Assembly: GCA_900766495.1 (NCBI GenBank)
Contig: CAAFVM010000052.1
Span: 1-26,897, forward strand
Origin: Clostridia bacterium
Lineage (GTDB): Bacteria > Bacillota > Clostridia > Christensenellales > Borkfalkiaceae
Reading direction: 5' to 3'
DNA length: 26,897 nt
Shown: positions 22,522 to 26,897 of the stretch, in pieces
Layout of the letters: each line of letters begins with the position of its first letter
Numbering within the stretch: the first letter of the stretch is position 1
Program-made: the position numbers and the translations under genes
Notes under the pieces: generated by a model
The model's database searches: none
Told to the model about the DNA's origin: nothing
Seen by the model: the letters and a program-made list of their open reading frames with translations, nothing else

Positions 22522-24465
22522 ATGCGAACGAAAAAACATTTTTTGTTGCTTGCTATCTCCGCTCTGGTAATTTCGATTACCGGACTACTTTGTGCGTTCA
22601 ACGCACCGCAAACTTTTGCATATGCCGCAGAAGAAAGCGAAAATGTTGAATCGGGTGAAACTGTGGAAGCGGCTCTTGTTCCAGCAACCGAACAAGACGG
22701 TTTGGGTTACGGCATTAACGTGCTTACCGCAACGTCTTACAATTCCTTTAATCTTGGTTACAGTATATTAGATTCCGATTGGCTTGCCGCCGCCGAGGCG
22801 AACAGGGTAAACGTTTTAACGGACGATACTTATACGCGCGGCTCGGTTCAAGCATATGATTTTTTGCCCGACTTTTCGTTTGAGTGTGACGGTGGAGCGG
22901 GTATTTCGTCGTTTATAGCAATGGCGGAATTAACTTTTAAAGCAAGTACAAATTTTAATTTTGAAGGCTACTCTTATAAGTCGTATAATACGTTTACGCA
23001 TAAAATTCGTAAATATCGCGCGGCAATAAAGGATTTTGAAGATAAAACGATTTATGAAAACGCTTTTTCGCAAAACTTTTTAAACGATATTGCCGCGGTG
23101 AGTAACGGAACTATGACGGTTGATACCCTTTTTACCCGTTACGGAACTCACCTTGTAGGTTCTGCGGTTTATGGTGGTAGGCTTGACGCTTCTTATACGG
23201 TGGCTTCTAATGAAGTGGCGTTCAGGACTGACGTGCAAAACGTTATAAAAAGTACGGTTTCGTTTTTAGATGTTAATACCTTGAGTACGGCGTACATAAG
23301 TGGTGCCATAAATGCAAAATTATCTACTACATATACGGCTTCCGATTTTTCCTCGTGCTTTGCCGTAAACAAATGCGGCGGATATTCGTTTGTTAGCAAC
23401 ACTCCGGCTGCGTTTCAAAATGGTTACGCAAAATGGGTTGATTCGTTTAACGGAACCGATGCAAACGTGGTTGTTATGGATTTTGAAAACGGACTTTTAC
23501 CCATATGGGAAATTTTGCCCGATTCATATTCAAGCGTTGCCGAAAAAATAAAAAACAGATATATAGAAAAATATCAAATAAACCGAAATGCTTTTACAAA
23601 TAAATTTAAAGTTGGTGACTATGTTTATTTTGCAGGCGGCGTCGGCGATAGTAATAATCCTTATAAAATCAGCACAAAAACACATCTTCGCAATATTGAA
23701 CGTGATTATAAGGCATCGTATGTGTTAATTAATGACGTTGATTTAGACGGTTCGACATGGAGTCCGATTGGCGGCTGTTATCTTGAATATTATTTTAATG
23801 GCTCATTTGACGGTAAAGGTTATTCGATTCTTAATTTAAAGAGCCCGTCAAATTCTGATATTTCAAGTGGTAAGTCAAGATATTTTTATGGCTTGTTTGG
23901 AGCAATAGGACCAACAGGCGTTGTGCAAAATATTGACTTAAAGAATTTAAAAATTAATTTTTCGGATTCAAGAACGAATAATGGAAGCTATAAGTTTTTT
24001 ATAGGTGGTTTTGCCGGGTGTTGTGTTGGTACATTGCGCAATTGCATTGTAAGTAGTGGATATTGTACGTATAATAAATGTGCGGCGGGAACTGTATATG
24101 TCGGCGGAATTTGCGGAATAGCAAGTTTGGCAAAATTGAGTTTCTGTGAAAACTATGTAGATGTTTTAGCTGGACGATATTCTGGTGTCGCGGGTGGTAT
24201 TACAGGTTATTGCTATAGTACAGACTTTAGGTCTTGTAAAAATACGGGTAATATTACGGCTTATTGCACATGGTGGGGTGGCTTTTCATATGCAGGCGGA
24301 ATTTCCGGATTAAAATGTTATGGTGATTCAAGTTCTTCATGTGATGCTCGATGTTCAAATAGCGGCAAATTAAAGGCGACAGATTATTCGCATTTAAATA
24401 CAAATCATGGCGATAGAACAAACCCGGGAATTGAAAATCAGCATAAAACGGAAAACTTTGCATAA
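22522..24465 (+). CDS. Secreted MACPF (perforin-like) protein with GLUG-like C-terminal repeats
   Basis: This 647-residue protein has an export signal (1-35: basic start, hydrophobic core LLLAISALVISITGLLCAF, cleavage site AYA-AEE). The next part, about 60-350, carries the MACPF signature YGTH at 207-210 within YGTHLVGSAVYGGRLDASY, including the following GG. It ends in the LLPIWEILPD text usual at the close of MACPF domains. MACPF proteins assemble into membrane pores (complement, perforin, bacteroidal antimicrobial toxins). The C-terminal third (about 370-620) has repeated GLFGAIGPTGVVQNIDLKNL, IGGFAGCCVGTLRNC and GGITGYCYSTDFRSCKNTG units, resembling GLUG beta-helix repeats, and 13 Cys residues between 500 and 611. 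Targets unknown. The 3' half is clearly more AT-rich (AAT, TAT, AGA codons) than gyrase or cas genes, suggesting recent gain. GAAAGG precedes the ATG. Confidence 0.8.
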   Translation: MRTKKHFLLLAISALVISITGLLCAFNAPQTFAYAAEESENVESGETVEAALVPATEQDGLGYGINVLTATSYNSFNLGYSILDSDWLAAAEANRVNVLTDDTYTRGSVQAYDFLPDFSFECDGGAGISSFIAMAELTFKASTNFNFEGYSYKSYNTFTHKIRKYRAAIKDFEDKTIYENAFSQNFLNDIAAVSNGTMTVDTLFTRYGTHLVGSAVYGGRLDASYTVASNEVAFRTDVQNVIKSTVSFLDVNTLSTAYISGAINAKLSTTYTASDFSSCFAVNKCGGYSFVSNTPAAFQNGYAKWVDSFNGTDANVVVMDFENGLLPIWEILPDSYSSVAEKIKNRYIEKYQINRNAFTNKFKVGDYVYFAGGVGDSNNPYKISTKTHLRNIERDYKASYVLINDVDLDGSTWSPIGGCYLEYYFNGSFDGKGYSILNLKSPSNSDISSGKSRYFYGLFGAIGPTGVVQNIDLKNLKINFSDSRTNNGSYKFFIGGFAGCCVGTLRNCIVSSGYCTYNKCAAGTVYVGGICGIASLAKLSFCENYVDVLAGRYSGVAGGITGYCYSTDFRSCKNTGNITAYCTWWGGFSYAGGISGLKCYGDSSSSCDARCSNSGKLKATDYSHLNTNHGDRTNPGIENQHKTENFA

Positions 24466-24499
24466 GAATAAGCAGTAATAGTCAAAGTTAAATTTTTTT

Positions 24500-24540
24500 G
24501 CCGCCTTTACCGAAAAAAGCGGTAAGGGCGGCGTTTTTTT
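24500..24540 (+). terminator. Terminator after the MACPF gene
   Basis: GCCGCCTTTACCG (24500-24512) pairs with CGGTAAGGGCGGC (24520-24532), with one G-T pair, and a run of T residues follows. It separates the MACPF transcript from the ABC transporter genes. Confidence 0.88.
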
Positions 24541-24556
24541 TATATAATTTTTTAAT

Positions 24557-25357
24557 ATGTTAAATGTTTTCAGGTATGACCTGTATAAAATGGTAAAGTG
24601 CAAAAAGCTTTACTTTGTTTATTTAATAATAATTCCTTTTATGTTTATAGGGCATGTAGTTGCAAGCGATATAGAGCGAATTTATTGGTTAGATGAATTT
24701 GTTTCATCTTTTGACGGGCTTCTATATCCTTGGAGCATTGCGTTGTTTGCCGTTGTTTTTACGGGGGGCGATTTTTCGTCGCGCGCGTTGAATAATATTT
24801 ACGCCAACGTTAACAAGTTTTATTATGTCCTTTCAAAAGTGTTGTGCTGTTTTATATTTGCACTTTTTGTGCATTTATTTGAGTTCTGTTTTTATATATT
24901 ATTCAGCTATATATACAATAACGGTGCCGCGATAGATAATTCGCGGATTATGAATATAAATACATATACAGAGGAGGGCGTAAAAGTAATAATTTACGGT
25001 ATCTTCTGCGATTTAGTTTTTTCGTCTGTTATTGTAGCTTTCTGTATGTGGGTAAAGCGTACACTTGTGGTTTTTGCCGGATATTTAGCGTATTTTTGCG
25101 TTATAAGTCCTATTTTAAATAATTATATCAGCAATATTTCCGCTAAAATTGCAGGAAGACCTACTGCTTCCGGTGATGTAAGCGTTTTGGGATATTGCCC
25201 TATTACGTATTATTATGAAAATCTATATTATTATGACCCTGCACACCCGCCTATAGTTATTGCGAAATTTTGGTTGCAAATAATTATAGCTATTGTTTGG
25301 GTTGCGGTGGGTTTAATTGCAGGGTGGCAGATATTTAAACGTAAAAGGAGGGTGTAA
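24557..25357 (+). CDS. ABC-2 type transporter permease, first subunit
   Basis: This 266-residue protein has about six membrane segments (near 17-37, 55-70, 90-118, 145-165, 168-190, 236-257). The N-terminus FRYDLYKMVKCKKLYFVYL is the typical start of ABC-2 permeases in antimicrobial-peptide export or immunity transporters. A GGDFSSRALNNI loop after the second segment is also shared with the next gene (VNDDFKSGYVKNI). ATG 24557 has no good ribosome binding site and lies only 16 bases after the T-run of the preceding terminator, so its promoter is not clear. Its last codons (KRKRRV) contain AAAAGGAGGGT, which serves as the ribosome binding site of the next gene. Function is inferred from the partner ATPase. 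Confidence 0.8.
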   Translation: MLNVFRYDLYKMVKCKKLYFVYLIIIPFMFIGHVVASDIERIYWLDEFVSSFDGLLYPWSIALFAVVFTGGDFSSRALNNIYANVNKFYYVLSKVLCCFIFALFVHLFEFCFYILFSYIYNNGAAIDNSRIMNINTYTEEGVKVIIYGIFCDLVFSSVIVAFCMWVKRTLVVFAGYLAYFCVISPILNNYISNISAKIAGRPTASGDVSVLGYCPITYYYENLYYYDPAHPPIVIAKFWLQIIIAIVWVAVGLIAGWQIFKRKRRV

Positions 25358-25360
25358 CTT

Positions 25361-26113
25361 ATGGGTAATGTTTTAAAAAGCGAGTTTTATAAGCTTACGC
25401 ACTCTAAAAAATATTACGTTTTTTACGGAATAGCTCTTGTTTTATGGCTTGCAACGTTTATTTCGCGAATGATAGCAAAACCGGATAGCGGATGGCTTGC
25501 CGGGCTTACGGGCGACGGATTTTTCCGTTGGGATATATTCGTTATAGTTTTCGGAGTTGTTTACGTTAACGACGATTTTAAAAGCGGGTATGTGAAAAAC
25601 ATATATTTTTCGGCAAATAAATTCTGTTACGTGTTTTCTAAATTTATATGCTTATTTATATTGCTTTTCGCCTGCTCGGTTCTTTCGTTTGTAAGCGAGT
25701 TTATAGTTGCTTTGGCTTACGTTAAAGGTGCGGCTGTAAGCAATTCGTCAAGAAGCGCGATTTCTTATTTTTCGGGATTTGTTTGCACGTTGTTTTCATA
25801 TCTTGCCAGAATTTCGGTAGTCGTGTTTTTTACCTACCTTATAAACGACGTTTTTTATGTTATAAGCGGCTGGTTTTTTTACAGCATGTTTATTTGTACG
25901 GTTATTTATAACATATTAAACGAAATATTGTCGTTTATATTCGGCACAAACGCTTGTATCGATACATATTTTCCGTTCAGCGGGTCAGGAGCTTCTATTG
26001 TTGACGGAGATTATTTATCCTGGCTGTGGTTTATAATTGCGTATTTGGTTTGGATTGCGGTATCATTTTTAGGAAGCGTGCTTATATACTCAAAAAGGAG
26101 GGTTAAGGTATGA
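25361..26113 (+). CDS. ABC-2 type transporter permease, second subunit
   Basis: This 250-residue protein with about six hydrophobic segments is a distant paralogue of the preceding permease: same length class, same KSEFYKLTHSKKYYVFY start, a matching VYVNDDFKSGYVKNIYF loop, and a YSKRRVKV tail. The two probably form a heterodimer. AAGGAGG, in the last codons of the gene before, sits about nine bases upstream of the ATG. The ATPase gene begins at 26110, overlapping its stop (ATGA), and uses the AAAAGGAGGG of this gene's own last codons. Confidence 0.82.
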   Translation: MGNVLKSEFYKLTHSKKYYVFYGIALVLWLATFISRMIAKPDSGWLAGLTGDGFFRWDIFVIVFGVVYVNDDFKSGYVKNIYFSANKFCYVFSKFICLFILLFACSVLSFVSEFIVALAYVKGAAVSNSSRSAISYFSGFVCTLFSYLARISVVVFFTYLINDVFYVISGWFFYSMFICTVIYNILNEILSFIFGTNACIDTYFPFSGSGASIVDGDYLSWLWFIIAYLVWIAVSFLGSVLIYSKRRVKV

Positions 26114-26814
26114 CGAACGACAAGGTTCTTGAAATAAGGAATTTAACAAAAAAATATAAAGATAAAGTAGTTTTTTCCGAAATCAATCTGGATTTTTACA
26201 GGAAAAAAATATACGCCTTAGTGGGCAACAACGGCGCGGGCAAATCTACTCTTATGAAATGTATTTGCGGCATAGAAAAGCCTAACGGCGGCGATATTAT
26301 TTTTGCCGATAAAACCACTCGCGTAGGCACTCTTATAGAAGCCCCCGGGCTTATAACCGATATGACGGCTTATCAGAATATTAAGGCAAAATGCCTGTGC
26401 CTGGGCATTAAAATTACCAAGCAAGATATTAACGATTTGCTTGCGTTGGTCGGGCTTGAGGGCGTGGGAAAAAAGCTTACCCGCAAGTTCTCGATGGGAA
26501 TGAAACAGCGTTTGGGCATTGCTCTTGCGCTTGTTGGTAATCCCGACGTTCTTATTCTTGACGAGCCTACTAACAGCCTTGATATTCAGGGTATAGAAGC
26601 GGTTCGCGAAATTATTGTTAAACTGCACGAAACCACGAATATGGCGATTATCGTATCGAGCCACAACATTGTTGAGCTTAAAAAGTTCTGCACCGATTAC
26701 GTTGTTTTACATAACGGCAAAATCGTTAAGGCTTGCACCGCCGAAGAGTTCGAAGCCGAGCGCGGAAATCTTGAGGTTGACGAACATTATATTCGTCTTG
26801 TTTCGGCTTTATAA
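26110..26814 (+). CDS. ABC transporter ATPase of the antimicrobial-peptide immunity type
   Basis: This 234-residue ATPase drives the two permeases. The Walker A is GNNGAGKST (39-47), the signature is FSMGM (127-131), the Walker B is VLILDEP with Glu152, and the D-loop and switch His185 (VSSHN) are present. The place of the Q-loop reads TLIEAPGL with Glu77 in place of Gln. This E-loop is described for LanF/BcrA-like transporters that protect producers against lantibiotics or bacitracin. A role in expelling or sensing a membrane-active peptide or toxin is therefore likely; the actual substrate is unknown. No two-component system or peptide gene is seen beside it in the window. It ends the operon; a strong terminator follows. 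Confidence 0.88.
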   Translation: MTNDKVLEIRNLTKKYKDKVVFSEINLDFYRKKIYALVGNNGAGKSTLMKCICGIEKPNGGDIIFADKTTRVGTLIEAPGLITDMTAYQNIKAKCLCLGIKITKQDINDLLALVGLEGVGKKLTRKFSMGMKQRLGIALALVGNPDVLILDEPTNSLDIQGIEAVREIIVKLHETTNMAIIVSSHNIVELKKFCTDYVVLHNGKIVKACTAEEFEAERGNLEVDEHYIRLVSAL

Positions 26815-26832
26815 TGTTGGTTACAGGTTAAT

Positions 26833-26869
26833 AAAACGGCTATGCGGGTTGCGCATAGCCGTTTTTTTT
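26833..26869 (+). terminator. Terminator of the ABC transporter operon
   Basis: AAAACGGCTATGCG (26833-26846) and CGCATAGCCGTTTT (26852-26865) form a 14-bp stem with a five-base loop and a T-run. It is close to symmetrical, so it could also act on transcripts from the right. Confidence 0.92.
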
Positions 26870-26870
26870 C

Positions 26871-26897
26871 TGTCGTATTGAGCAAGCGAAGCGCCGC
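26871..26897 (+). repeat. Short dispersed repeat at the window edge
   Basis: TTGAGCAAGCGAAGCGCCGC repeats the sequence near 20309-20328 with one difference. It is cut off by the end of the window. Confidence 0.6.

Overview
The window looks like a chromosomal segment of a low-to-moderate GC Gram-positive bacterium (Bacillota, probably an uncultured Clostridia-type lineage). The evidence is a short-form gyrB next to gyrA, an ecfA1-ecfA2-ecfT-truA cluster, AGGAGG-type ribosome binding sites, sigma-A-like promoters with 17-bp spacers, and a type II-A CRISPR-Cas locus. The taxonomic placement is inference; no marker in the window fixes the genus.

Layout. Positions 1-430 hold the 3' end of a 5S rRNA, its terminator and a zinc-ribbon ORF without a clear start. 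Positions 474-7638 hold a small orphan gene and then a complete type II-A CRISPR-Cas locus: a minus-strand tracrRNA with its own promoter and terminator, cas9, cas1, cas2, csn2, an array promoter buried in the end of csn2, a leader, and an array of seven full repeats plus one decayed repeat with seven 30-nt spacers. A two-way terminator separates the array from a convergent lipoprotein metallopeptidase of M3 type (minus strand, 7683-9380). Positions 9400-14734 hold a regulatory intergenic stretch, then gyrB and gyrA. Positions 14794-19987 hold an SGNH hydrolase, the two ATPases and the transmembrane subunit of an ECF vitamin/metal transporter, and truA. Positions 19988-20700 are a gene-free patch of short dispersed repeats. 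Then come an O-antigen-ligase-like membrane protein, a secreted MACPF (perforin-like) protein with a Cys-rich GLUG-like C-terminal region, and an ABC-2 transporter (two permeases plus an ATPase of the peptide-immunity type).

How the parts work together. In the CRISPR locus, cas9-cas1-cas2-csn2 are spaced by 1 nt or overlap, so they are probably one transcript. The tracrRNA is read divergently from cas9 and pairs with the repeat through a 17-bp upper stem, a GA/AAGU bulge and a 6-bp lower stem, the same layout as in Streptococcus pyogenes. The tracrRNA promoter overlaps the cas9 ribosome binding site, and the cas9 upstream region carries a sense copy of the repeat, so cas9 and tracrRNA expression may be linked.

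The most unusual signals are the compact tracrRNA with its possible self-pairing, a conserved dispersed motif (core GTTAACGGGCTTATAG) sitting directly behind several stop codons, a 55-nt snap-back repeat, and the secreted MACPF protein beside an immunity-type ABC transporter. All functional calls rest on reading motifs by eye; no database search was run.
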